A stretch of 64,000 nucleotides of DNA from the NCBI GenBank assembly GCA_015680685.1, contig MNCI01030472.1:63531-127530 (forward strand). The letters are read 5' to 3'. A model generated the notes under the pieces. That model worked only from the letters and a program-made list of their open reading frames with translations, was not told the origin of the DNA and ran no database searches. Shown here one piece after another: positions 12,640-23,215 of the stretch. The position numbers were made by a program, and so were the translations under genes. Numbering within the stretch: position 1 is the stretch's first letter; each line of letters starts with the position of its first letter. The DNA comes from Gnetum montanum (Eukaryota > Streptophyta > Gnetopsida > Gnetales > Gnetaceae).

Positions 12640-12790
12640 GAAGAAAATTTCAACAACTCTCCTTGCATGAACACTGAAAAATGACGTTGACATGCGTGGG
12701 GGTCCATATATATAGTTTTTATAGACACGATATCGCATACTCGCTAGCATGGACCCGATACTAGGTACCCAATATCGTGTCCCTTCTAAA
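12640..12790 (-). promoter_or_regulatory. Candidate internal promoter of element B
   Basis: Read on the minus strand, ACACGATATTGGG and GCGATATCGTGT palindromic halves (12780-12726) precede TATAAAAA (about 12723-12716) and a second TATATATA. A leader with AACGTCATTTTT follows. B's LTR U3 (15766-15675) likewise carries GATATCG repeats before TATAAATA. Confidence 0.5.
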
Positions 12791-14139
12791 ACAAGGTACT
12801 TGGCAAAACTAATAAATTTTTGAATTTCCAAGGCCAAAAATGAAGGATTTAAGGTTTATTTAAAAGATTTAGGATAATGTTGAAGAGACCTAAAGGCACC
12901 AAAAGTGTAATGAAGTGGAATTTTACAATGAAGTTCTTGAATAGGGTGAAGAAAAAGGACATATAATGGTGCACAGCAACGTTTGAATTAAAATGATGAT
13001 AAAGGAAATGATAACTTTAGCACTGTAGTACTCAGAGGGTATAAGATGGTGCGATGATGATGTGCAATGAGTGAAAATTACAAAAGTTATGCAAGTAGGT
13101 CCTCCGCAAAGCAAGTTCCTACCTATCATGCCCTTACATAACCACACCTGAAAATGTCCGTAGGCACTAAAAGGGTTAAATGCAATCCACACCAATTCCA
13201 CAAAGCACACACATGTAGATACCACCGTGATGAGGTATGAATTCTATGCTACACAAGACACAAGTCAAAAATACATGAACAATGAGATGAGATGAATCAT
13301 AAAAGGGATTGCAAAGATTGGGACATGAGGTAACTGACCCTGGGCACAATAAATCCTGAGTGTAGGGTGTGATTAATGTGTCATTAGCCCATTGTTCCAA
13401 GATCAAGACCAAGTCCATGCCTGTGATCAGTGAAATCACATTGTTTTATCCAATGATGGACAACCATAAGAGCACCATGATAGCAAGGCGTACGATCACT
13501 TGGCATTTTCTCCAAGGGAGGAGTGATTTGGAATTTCTTTGTGACACGTAATTCTTTTGTCTTTTCTTTGTTGTTTTTTTTTTCTTTTCAACAGTGAATC
13601 AGAGAAGCTGCCAACCTTCAGGCATGGATGCATGTCTTTCTAATGGGACCCCTAGAACAGCATGAATTTTCTTTATTGAGTGCCTTTATTACTCTTACTT
13701 TCATTTTTCGTTAGATCTACAAGGACCTTAGTACAACCAAGCCGCATGATAGCACCTACAGATGTCACCAAAGAGAATCCACGAGTCCCCTTGATGTCAC
13801 ACCTAGGTCATTCCCTCTTAGTCCATCATTTTGTGCTCTAGGCATAATGAGCACAAAATTACTTTTAAATTTTAATGATGCCAAGAATATCATCGTACAC
13901 AGAGTAGAACATCTTATTAATAGAATGGGTGGGTGGATGTTGTGGGCTTACTATCCAAATAATTAGTCACCTGAGACTTGATAGCATAGAACAAAACCTC
14001 AACCAACAAGTCACATGAGTATTTTATTCACCGATGAGATTACCCTCAAAAAGATAAAACAACAAATTGGAAATGAAAAACTAGAAAACAAAAAATTGTA
14101 AAATTAAAGAAAAGGAAAAACATTTACTAATTTTGCTTA
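12791..14139 (-). other. Spacer of element B, with a small conserved-looking ORF
   Basis: Noncoding-looking sequence homologous in patches to the spacers of A and 1. An 87-codon minus-strand ORF (13439-13176) includes 'LCPGSVTSCPNLCNPF'. The same residues with one change can be read in the A spacer near 30026-30075, although A has stops around them. I cannot assign a function, and it may be residual similarity only. Confidence 0.4.
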
Positions 14140-15300
14140 TTAGAATGGAGGATATCCCCCATAACTAAACTTTTGAGCATGGCTAGAATTAATAAATGGA
14201 AAATGCAGATCCATGCATGTGGGAAATACCGGAGTCTAATCATATCCAAATCACTGGGTGTCTTTTGATGTGGTGGCTAGAATATACCCAACTTGGGGTT
14301 CACACACTTGATTAAAGTTGGCAGTGGGGCAAATTATAAGATGTGGGCATGTGATAAGGAGTTGACCCACTATGGCACCTCTGATCATAAGATGGTATGC
14401 AAGGATCAATATATCTCCTTACGTGGTTATATTCATTGGGCCGCATGGTTGTTAGAGTGTTGATTGGTGGCCTTGATAAGGTAACAAGAGGTGTTGAGTT
14501 TGAGGGAGAAGATGCATCACAACGCTAGACTTGTGCTGAGTTGGTGGATGCAGTGGTTTCAGAACCATGTTATCTCTGTCTATAGTCATGCCTAAAGAAA
14601 GGACGCTTTCGATGTTGTGGAGGACCTCCATTGCTGTTGATAGTATCAGCACAAGTAACGTTCATGGGTTGGTGCTGTGGTGCAAAACCTTCTAGCACAA
14701 TTGATGGCGATGTAGAAGGAGGTGACTGATGAGAATATTGAGGGTGAAGAGAAGTGCAAGGAACATGAGGTGGTGATCTTGTTGGAGAGGACATGGGTTG
14801 ATAGTACTTAGGAGAATGATAATGATGTGGTGAAATAGAGGATGTTAACACAGTTGGGGAAATAGGATGTTGAACATAATAAGTGCTTAGGTTCGAATGG
14901 TATGAAGGGTGTGACCAGTTTGACGATGGCCTCCCCCACGATTGGGGTTTTTGCCATTGTGGTTGAACATGGTATTTTTGTACGAAATTTGGATGTAACA
15001 TTCCTTCCCAATGCTCATGTAAATGTGATAAGATTAGGCATTGGCCTTTAGGGTGATTGTACAGGCAAACATCACATTGATATGTATGATTTGTAGTTGA
15101 GCTTCTATCCTTATTTCCTTTAACCATTCTTTCCGATTGTCGAGTGGTGTTCGGTCTTGTTTCTCGGTTTGGCATGGTTCCACCTCTAATAATGTTGGCA
15201 TATTCTCCGCATTTTTCATGTACCCATTCTATCATCTTATTGATCCTTACCTTAATTTTATTTAATGATTGTAATATTGGCAAAGATGGAGATTCCAAGT
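14140..15300 (-). pseudogene. gag of element B (C-terminal half), decayed
   Basis: The main open stretch is 15298-14570 (242 codons, minus); the gag end ...SYGGYPPF-stop is at 14140-14142. It carries the variant zinc knuckle CDVCLYNHPKGQC (CX2CX3HX4C), the spacing usual in Athila/Tat gag (established knowledge), then a long region rich in P, S, H, Y and Q. The N-terminal gag domain is missing: sequence passes from the LTR (…ACTACTTGG) straight into gag at about 15300, so a deletion has removed the LTR end, primer site and N-terminal half. Gag would form the particle and bind RNA. Confidence 0.8.
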
Positions 15301-15301
15301 A

Positions 15302-15766
15302 GTTACACTTAAATGTTCGTGATTAAGTCATACTCATTCCACATTAATCAATAGGAAGTGTAGATGACAATAAAGGAAATATGAACTAAAAAGACAACGA
15401 TAAATAATTAACAATTAAAGTAATTAAAATCTAAGTGAATGTTGCAATGATGGAGTAATCTCGATCTTTATTTCCGATCATGTGTGTATCCAAGTACGTC
15501 ACACTCGAACAAAGGTTCCATACAATTACAATCATCACACTACAGACATGCACTGGGGAAAGAACTAAAACTAGCTGAAAACTAAAAAAAAGACTCTACC
15601 CTAAGGCTTACCAACTACTCCTCCCTTCCTGTGCACCCGAATGTTGTATTTATAGGACTACACAAGAATCATGATATCATGTATTCGATATCGTTATCTA
15701 GGTTGCAATATTGCATACCCGATATCGAGGGTCCGATATCGGGGCCTAGCAAACCACGTTTCATCA
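15302..15766 (-). repeat. 5' LTR of element B (3' end deleted)
   Basis: Minus-strand start TGATGAAACG at 15766, GATATCG repeats in U3, TATAAATA at 15654-15647, and homology to the A LTR down to the '...GTGTAACTACTTGG' block. It breaks off inside U5, where gag begins. The flanking 15767-15771 (TATGG) is the candidate target-site copy. Confidence 0.8.
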
Positions 15767-16469
15767 TATGGGTATGGTTTAACTCACAGTGAGGTATATG
15801 ATATGTTGATGTTGTTCGACCATCTAGCTCCTAGAAAACATGATAAAGCAAAAGTAATTTCTAAATCTAAGTCTAACTAAAACAATAAATGAATCTAGTT
15901 TATCCTAAGGTGATGAGTATTTGGTCTTGACCTTCCATACACACCCTGGGCTTTGTGTAACTACTGCTAAAATTGCCAAGTACTTTTCCATGGGACGAAC
16001 CAATAGATAGCACTATTGTGTTGTCAAGCAACTACACGTAAGTGCTCAAGATCAGTCATGCTCATTCTACTTAACAACAATAATGGTAATGTACATGAAA
16101 AAGAAAATGTTAACTATGAAAATAGTAAATATTATCCTAAGTAAAACAATAAATAGGAGAATGTTGCAATAGTATGAAATAGCTCCATCTTTATTATTGG
16201 TCACACTTGTTCCCAAGTACAAGATGCTCAAATAAAGACTTCATACACTATGTCACACTACATTGCGAGCATTCCCACTTCTAAGTGCTTACAAAAACAA
16301 ACTACAAGAGTTACGCGACTATGTTATGAAAGTTGTTGCATATCCATGCACCTAAGTGTTGTATTTATAAGCCAGCACACATCCTGCGATATTGCATATA
16401 CAACAACATAGCATGGGCTATGATATCGAATTATCCGATATCATAGTTTATCAAAATTTTAATTTATCA
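15767..16469 (-). repeat. 3' LTR of element C (U5 end interrupted by element B)
   Basis: Minus-strand start TGATAAATT at 16469, preceded by the tract AGTCATGGGGGTA (16482-16470). U3 has GATATCG-type repeats, and the TATA box TATAAATA is at about 16375. Homology to the A LTR continues through 15913 down to '...TTAAACCATACCCATA' at 15767, where element B starts. The remaining U5 must lie beyond B and element 1, to the left of the window. Confidence 0.75.
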
Positions 16470-16650
16470 TACCCCCATGACTAATTGAAAACTCATCCTC
16501 GAGTTAAAACAAAACGCAGATAGAGTTTCTTACAAAATTGGGAGGTAGATTTACATGAAACTTTATGTCACAGTGGTGTTTTACAAAAATGACACAAGAC
16601 ATGACAATACAACTTTGACAGAAATAAAACTCAGTGAAGCTCAATGTAGC

Positions 16651-17460
16651 CTATGTAGTTCCTAGTGGTGGTGGCTTCTCCATTGGTTGCTTCCCCTTAT
16701 CATTAGGTTTCTAGAATTTGTATCTATTCAAGAATGCTTGAAGTTTCTCCTCTTCCGTTCTTAGGTCATGTACTATCTAGCTTGTAGTGTAATGTGTGAT
16801 GGAGCAGGTACATCCCATGGGCATGGCAGGTACAAAAACATTTGATTGGCTTTAACATACCATGCTACAAACTACCTCCTTTCTTCTTCAAAATCTTTGG
16901 CCTTTGCTCGTAATTCATGATAATCTGACAATCTTCTAACCAAGTTTGTTGCTACATCTTTCTACCCTTGGTAGCTAGACTTTACTGCTTCTAACTCAAA
17001 GTTTTCCACCTGAAGTTTCTGTAAGGCATCTTTGCGATCCACAAACTCCTTCTCATACAATGCTTAAGTGGCTGCCACTTGTTGTTCTAGTTCATTTCTA
17101 GGCCCACCTACTATTAATATGGCCAAGTTAGTATAACAAAGGTTAACTAACCCCATTTACTCTTTCAAGTCCTCTATCTATAGGTCTTTATTCTTAACTT
17201 TTGTTTAGTGAACATGGGAGTAACTATCCATGATGGGTTACCAATCTAAATTGTGTGCTTATATGGAATTGATTTTGGCCTTCACCATTTAGATCTCCTT
17301 TTCTTTGATATGCTTATACATTCCCACCTTTTCACGGAAGTGGTCCTTAAGTCATTCATGCTTCTTAGCTTCATTTTACCACACATTGATTTCAATAGCT
17401 AATTTTTTTCTTATATCATGTACCTCCTTCATTAAGCGGGTTTTGTTCTCTCTTGCTAAG
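16651..17460 (-). pseudogene. ORF2 of element C, C-terminal part
   Basis: Minus-strand decayed copy of the ORF2 C-terminal half. It includes the region matching 'EYMELANLRYANLAML' (about 17165-17110) and a PPPLGTT-like end, with the stop at 16651-16653. It breaks at 17460 within a segment aligning to 'RVNRDVSHLARENKTLSMEEV' of element A. The rest of the protein continues at 20896. Confidence 0.7.
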
Positions 17461-20400
17461 AGTTGGCGACCGTTCGAGACGCGACCGCCAATGAGTGTCC
17501 TCAAACAGGATTTAGGTGCTTGTTGGTCTTTGGCAACACCAAGGCCCAGATACCTCCAAATAGACTCAGTAGTTAATGTGAGTATGTGTGTGTGCTGTTG
17601 CGGTGTGCTGTTGTGAAAAATGAAAAGATTAGGTTGTGTGTAAAACTATAAATGACTTATCTTAAAGAGATTCGGCCAACTTTGCAAAGTACTGTGAGTC
17701 GTTGAGAGTTCCTATTTTGTTCAATTGTCTAGTCTATGCGGTCCTTATAATACCTACTTGTAACAAATAAAATTTTGCACAAATATTTGAGCACAACTCT
17801 GCGAATCTACTTCTAATTTTCCCCAGAGAAAGAGATAGATCCACAAGAAAACTAGAAATAGAGCGAGATTTAATGGAAACAGAAAGAAGAGAACAAGAAA
17901 GCAGATTTGTGTAAAGATCTCAAATGTTTAAACAAGGTAAAATGATACGAGTAAACACTTCGCAATAAAGCTATCCCAAATTCAATAACTACGAATTATT
18001 CAAACTTCCAAGGCTCAAATAAGCAATTTCTTCAAGACAATCCTACTATGCTACCAAAAAATTGCTGCGTAAACTATATTCAACAGAACCTTCAAAAGAC
18101 TTGACAATTTTTTATTGAAATACCACGGAGATTCACTTTAAAGATAAAAGAAGCTATTCTAGTCCTATCAAAATACCAAAGATTTTCTGAACCCTCTTGA
18201 CTATTGAATCATTCAACGGCTTGACTACATGCAGAGGCTCTCTTACAACAATCTCAATAGCGGTTCTTATACATTGCACAATAATAAAATTTACTACTAA
18301 AATGCTCTTAACGCTTTCAAACACAAGCTCTTCTATGGAAAAATTTTAATAGAAATTTTCTATCATGCAACAAGAATAATAAGAGCAATTTAAAAATTCC
18401 AAAATTACTTGCCAAGCATGATACTACCTAAACTACTAGCTAAACAATTTAAACAAAATAAAAAACAAACATAACTCACAAGACCATGACAAAGAGGCTG
18501 AAATGTTGTCTTTAACAAGTCATCTTACAAGCAATCTTTCACAGTGTCTTCTTTTCCAATGCTCTTCCAAGACCCAAAATGAGACCCCGAGTGTGATATC
18601 CTCCTCTCTTCTAACCCATGAAGCCTTTTTATAGGGTCTCATAGGTAGTTAGATATTCCAAAATATCTTGGCTAACTTCTCTCCCAAGTAAAGAAGTTAT
18701 AACTTGCCCAATAAGTTATGAGATATTACTTGTCCAACAAGTTAGGAAGTTATAACCTATACATGAAGTTAGGAGAAAATCATGCTAACATTGGCGTGTG
18801 TCTTTACAAATATTACAAATATTTCTTTTATAAACAACAACCCATATAATAATTTTAAAAAAATAAATCTAAGATCTCCATACTATAAGAGCTTCATACA
18901 ATTGTCATTCTAGTTATTCAATAGCATTAAGCCCTAGTAATTCTCATGAACAGGCAGTACTAAGAAAGTAATTCAGCATCCACCTTAGTGTAGATGTTGG
19001 TGGAGTTGGATGGTCTTTAAAATTAATAAAGCTGATCCTTGCAAATTTCTGATGCTATATAATTAAATCATATGCATTTTATATCCACGTAAAATTTGCT
19101 GTTGGATTCCTTGGAAAAATGACATTCACTGGAGAAAGAAATTTGAATACGGTGGTGGTTACTTGGCGCCATTAAGAACGCCTTCGAATGTGAAGGCGTC
19201 AAGCTTGGAATAGCCTGATTTCTGCAAACAGTTTCAAATTATTTCGCCTTGGGCCGTAGCCAATGGCTTTAGTGGAGGGCTGGAACCGATTGTCCACATT
19301 ACGGGGCCTCCGAGGCCATGGCGTTTATCATGGTTGCCCAGGAAGGCTAGGAATTTGAGCGCCACGCCACCGGCCGCATAAGCACACCGCGGCAGAAGCA
19401 AACACAAACGCAGGCCCAGCTGAGTCTCTGAAAATGCCATCCTCATCGATATGAGCAGCATGGCCACGAACGCCAGAGCTGACAGAAAATCGAACAGAAG
19501 GCCCAACACAAGAACATCTAGCATCAGTTTCTTTAACTCAAATATTGTGCCTGTGACGGAACCAATTTTAGGTTCTCTATTCAAACATTTCTTTAGCTGA
19601 ACTTTTAATTGCATGTGACACTGAAATCCAGCGCAGTATCTGAGATACATAAATATTTTGTGCTTTTGGAGCCTTGGCGGATTTGTTAGATCTCTGCGGC
19701 TGCACCAGAAGTAGCTATGGCGTTCGTGATGGGAGTATCTTTAAATCTTCGAGCTCTTTCTTTGGAAGTTACCAAAAAGGTGCCATCTATGGCGTTTCAG
19801 GCAACCGTTTCACCATGCTTCCTACAGAAGCGTTTCTTGATGTCGGTGAGGTCACCCAAAGCTCACACTAGGTAGTGGTGAACGCAGTTGGGCACAAGAC
19901 AGATGTAGATGCGCTTGCGCACTTCCTTGCTGGTGCGTTGCCTCAGCTTCTAGGGCAGGTTGTGGCCGCGTCGGTGCAGTTGCAGGTTCTAGTTTCGCTA
20001 GAAAACCTTTTGGAATATCTCGCACACGAATCTGTTGGTCTCCATCAGAGTCTTGGGTGACAACGCAATCACCTCTGCCTTCGGGTGCCACTGGCAACGG
20101 TGGCAGCTGCTGCTGCTGATGGCACGGACGAGACCCTAGCAGCCTCACCATGGAACATATCAGACTAACAGATCGAGACTCTTTACAGGGCTGATGAGAA
20201 TGCCTTTCAGCTTTTCTCAACCCATAAAAACTTAACCACTAGAAATTGCAAAACTGAGCCTAACAACAGTGCCCATGAACTACCAAGGACTAATAGTTTA
20301 ATCAATGAGGGCCTCCTTCATATTTCGACTACTCAATCTCGTTCTCCTCAGATAAGTCATAAGGCACTCTTCTCCAATTTTACCTCATGCATTTTCATAA

Positions 20401-20895
20401 CCACCAACAACATCAACCTCAGATTTTTTTTTTAATTTGAGACTTTTCCAGTGATTTTTCCCAGCATTATTCACGTTCTCCAGCAATGCTTTCTCAGGTA
20501 AATAATATAATTCCTTGTTTGCTATTGTACTATCTTCCAATCTCCAATAAAGGAATAATTTGGCACTTTAATTTCGTATCCCAAGAAGGTATCAACATCA
20601 TTTTATTTAACAGTGAATAACTTCTCCAAAACACCCATCAACCCATAACCTTAAAGCTACATGTTTAGTTCTAAATTTTCAACCATACATTGTTTTAAAA
20701 ATTCAGTGTAAAAATGTTTCGATGGGTAGATCATCTCTCTCTTAAATCAGTATAGAGCAAACGATAAATGAAATCCCTTTCAATCATAAAGCCTACTCCA
20801 TTAAATGGGCAAAATGTACCAACACCAAGATGTTCCAATTTTTGATAAGATAGTCCAACTGTTCCATGAAATGGCCAAAATGTGCCAACACTAAG
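17461..20895. mobile_element. 3.4-kb insertion of unknown class inside ORF2 of element C
   Basis: ORF2 homology stops at 17460 (…TTGCTAAG) and resumes at about 20896 (…CACTAAGTAGCTCATG), so CTAAG may be a 5-bp target duplication (17456-17460 and about 20892-20896). The inserted DNA has no RT, transposase or LTR pair that I can recognise. It is AT-rich except for a GC-rich island (19140-20220). Near its right end a 23-bp unit (GGCAAAATGTACCAACAC…) is repeated with changes at about 20809 and 20873. The ends (AGTTGGC… and …GCCAACACT) are weakly inverted, which would fit a nonautonomous DNA transposon; this is a guess. Confidence 0.5.
19140..20220 (-). other. GC-rich gene-like island within the 3.4-kb insertion
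   Basis: GC and codon texture differ sharply from the surroundings. Two minus-strand ORFs are present. One is 138 codons (19650-19234) with a hydrophobic stretch 'VLVLGLLFDFLSALAFVAML' and a second hydrophobic part. The other is 122 codons (20220-19852), rich in P, Q and A. I recognise neither. It looks like a piece of a host gene, perhaps carrying exons, caught in the insertion. Splice structure and function cannot be assigned, and antisense ORFs on the + strand (19674-19871, 19875-20060) are equally unrecognised. Confidence 0.35.
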
Positions 20896-22785
20896 TAGCT
20901 CATGTCTTGGTTTACCCTTATCAATTGCTCTCTTAACTGATAGATGCTTTCTTCTAAGATGTTCTTCCATTTTTCAATGTTGGTTAACCTACTATTATTA
21001 GCAACGAGTTGTTTGTTCTCTTATTAGGCTATGGTAAGTGTCTTACCATGTACATATGTTTCTGCTTCTGCTACGAAGGCATTCCACATTGCTTTCTCCT
21101 TCTCATTCTCAATCTACTTGTTTTGCTCAATTAGGCAACTGATTTACTCTATTCTAAATTGTTCAATCTAGTCAAGTGTAGTGAATTAATTTTGGCCTCT
21201 ACATTCTATTCTCAAGGTTGTGAGCTCTTCTTGTAATCTTAGAATTTTAGCTTTTGCATGCTCCACCCTAGTCTCTACCATGACTAGCTTACCCTTTGTT
21301 GCAATAAGTTCTAATTGCACTGTAGTGACATCACTTGGGATGTCAAATAGTGTTGTCATTACTTGTCTAGTCTACAATAGTCGATCCAGCACATCTTCAT
21401 GATCTACAAGAGTCATTGAGGTTCTAGCTAACATCTGAGCATCTCTAGCTCTAGTGAGATCTGCTAGTGGCATAACAAGTACATTGAAGTATTCTTTAAT
21501 GTGATCTATGATCACTTCTGTAGCTCTCGCTACATCTTAGTGCTACATTACCATAACTGTGTCTCCTTCTCTAGTTTCTAACACCATTTGGAATGATGCA
21601 ACATTTCCAGAGATTTGTTGTGATCATTAAACCTCTCCTCCTGACTATAATGAGATTTGTCCACTTACGGGATCTACAAAAACTATGGGTTGAATAGCAT
21701 TGTCAATTACTCTATAGAGATTGGCCTCCTCCATTGTTCCCTAGCTGATAGTCTTTGCAATCTGTTGCAGATGACTTGTTGTTGCTAACCATTGGGACCC
21801 ATTTGTTGTTGTTGTTCAATGGTTTATGTGGTTTCCCTAACTTTTGTTTCTTCCTCCACTTGATCTTTCTTTGGTGGTGTAGGCTTAAGCATCTTAGCAT
21901 CTGAGGCATTCTGAGATTTCCTGAGAACATCATTAATGTACCCCAAGATTCCAACCCATTTGCACAACTTCTTAATTAGGTAAGAAAATGAAAGTGTTAA
22001 TTTCCCTACCTTCTTCTCCTTGAACTACCTTTGAATCTTCATTAAACAGAGTTGTGCGAGATTGGTGTTATATTATCCCATCAGGATTGCACTTCCTCTG
22101 GCCACATAGGTGGATAATTTGTTTAATCTCTTGGTCAGAAACAAGTGGTATGTGCCAATTTTAAAATAAATTCTTTCCTCCAAAGTTAATTCATTGTCTT
22201 CTTTATCCTCTTTCTTTTATGCTTTTTTCAACCACAATTTTCTGGTTTCTGTGTCAAACTTGGTGGACAGATGTGCCAACCTTACCTCTTCATTGGGATC
22301 ATTTAAAGCTTCTACTATTTCCTTGATCAAATAAGAAATAGAGACTTCATCTATATTAACTATAGCATCTTCCACCTTGTTATGCCAAAGTTGGTAAGTC
22401 TTCCAAAGATACCATTCACCACTGCTTGATAGGATGGGCCATAGCAGTGATGCTTGGAGTTGTGTCCTGAATGCCTTGAGAACAAATTCTATAAATGGGT
22501 GAAAGTTCATTTTCACAATTACTATGGTCATGAGCATCTTTTCTTGGATGATTTGGAGGCATTCTTGTGATATGTGAGGCAATCCTTGTACTTATGGTTC
22601 TTCTACCTCTCCTTGAGCCAAATGTTTGGTAGTAGAAGTTTCTTAATGAATACTCTAAGATTAGGCCTCCTACTCTACATGTTCTACTTGTGGCTCTTAT
22701 CTCCTATTTGATCTCTTCCACTACCTTTTGGTCTCTTTCTTGTTGGTTGTAGAAGTCCTCCTTATGCTCCTCTCTTTAGGGCCAT
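20896..22785 (-). pseudogene. ORF2 of element C, N-terminal and coiled-coil part
   Basis: Minus strand. The ATG at 22785 directly follows GATTGTAG. The N-terminal domain is open in 22582-22217 ('MTIVIVKMNFHPFIEF', 'LLWPILSSSGEWYLWKTYQLW', 'YLIKEIVEALN'). The coiled-coil region (about 21950-20900) is broken by many stops. It is more diverged than the copies in A and B, so probably older. It is cut at 20896 by the insertion. Confidence 0.7.
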
Positions 22786-23215
22786 CTACAATCAATCAAG
22801 GGTTGGAGTTACTAAAGTCTTCTCATAAAGTCTTAATAGTTCTATACCTTACTCATACCCTTAGTTACATTAAGCTCCTAGTTTATTATGATTATAAAGT
22901 CAGGAAATTTTCAAAAAGTAACCCCTTTAGTGCTTTTATATGGCCTAAGATAATTGGTATGGCTGATTAAGAGTTCTATTAAAAATTTTTTGGCCTTAAT
23001 ATGCACGATTTTCTTTAAAAAATCTCATTATTTTCCTTATAATACCTTATAGGCATTAGCAATTTTGAAAAAATTGACTTAGATTTTCCTCACTAGCATT
23101 GCCCCATGACTAAGATGAGCACTCCATGATCAAATAAATTCGAAAAGCATGAAAATTGAAGTGATAGCTAGGAGGTCATAGCTTAATTTGTAGAGGAAAA
23201 ATGGAAAAATCTCCC
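22786..23215 (-). other. ORF2 leader of element C (promoter block missing)
   Basis: Minus-strand leader homologous to those of A and B. It has the TTAGTCATGGGG tract (about 23112-23101) and, at the place of the donor, AAGG|AAAATA, which has lost its GT. The palindrome/TATA block seen in A and B is absent because the sequence switches to gag at about 23216. Confidence 0.5.

Larger units (their letters stand above)
9328..15766 (-). mobile_element. Element B: gag plus ORF2 retrotransposon without pol (3' LTR cut off by element 1)
   Basis: Read on the minus strand: partial 5' LTR (15766 to 15302), gag (15300 to 14140), spacer, internal palindrome/TATA block (about 12790-12640), leader intron (12453 to 12203), ORF2 (12202 to 9440), then a short 3' stretch ending where element 1 begins. 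No RT, RNase H or integrase lies between gag and ORF2, exactly as in element A, so the missing pol looks like a feature of the subfamily and not a private deletion. The 5' LTR is joined straight into gag, so its end, the primer site and the gag start are deleted. B is inserted into the U5 part of the 3' LTR of element C. Confidence 0.82.

Noticed and set aside
19875-20060. Plus-strand ORF in the GC-rich island as a gene
   Set aside because: It overlaps an equally long minus-strand ORF; neither has a domain I know, so no product is called.
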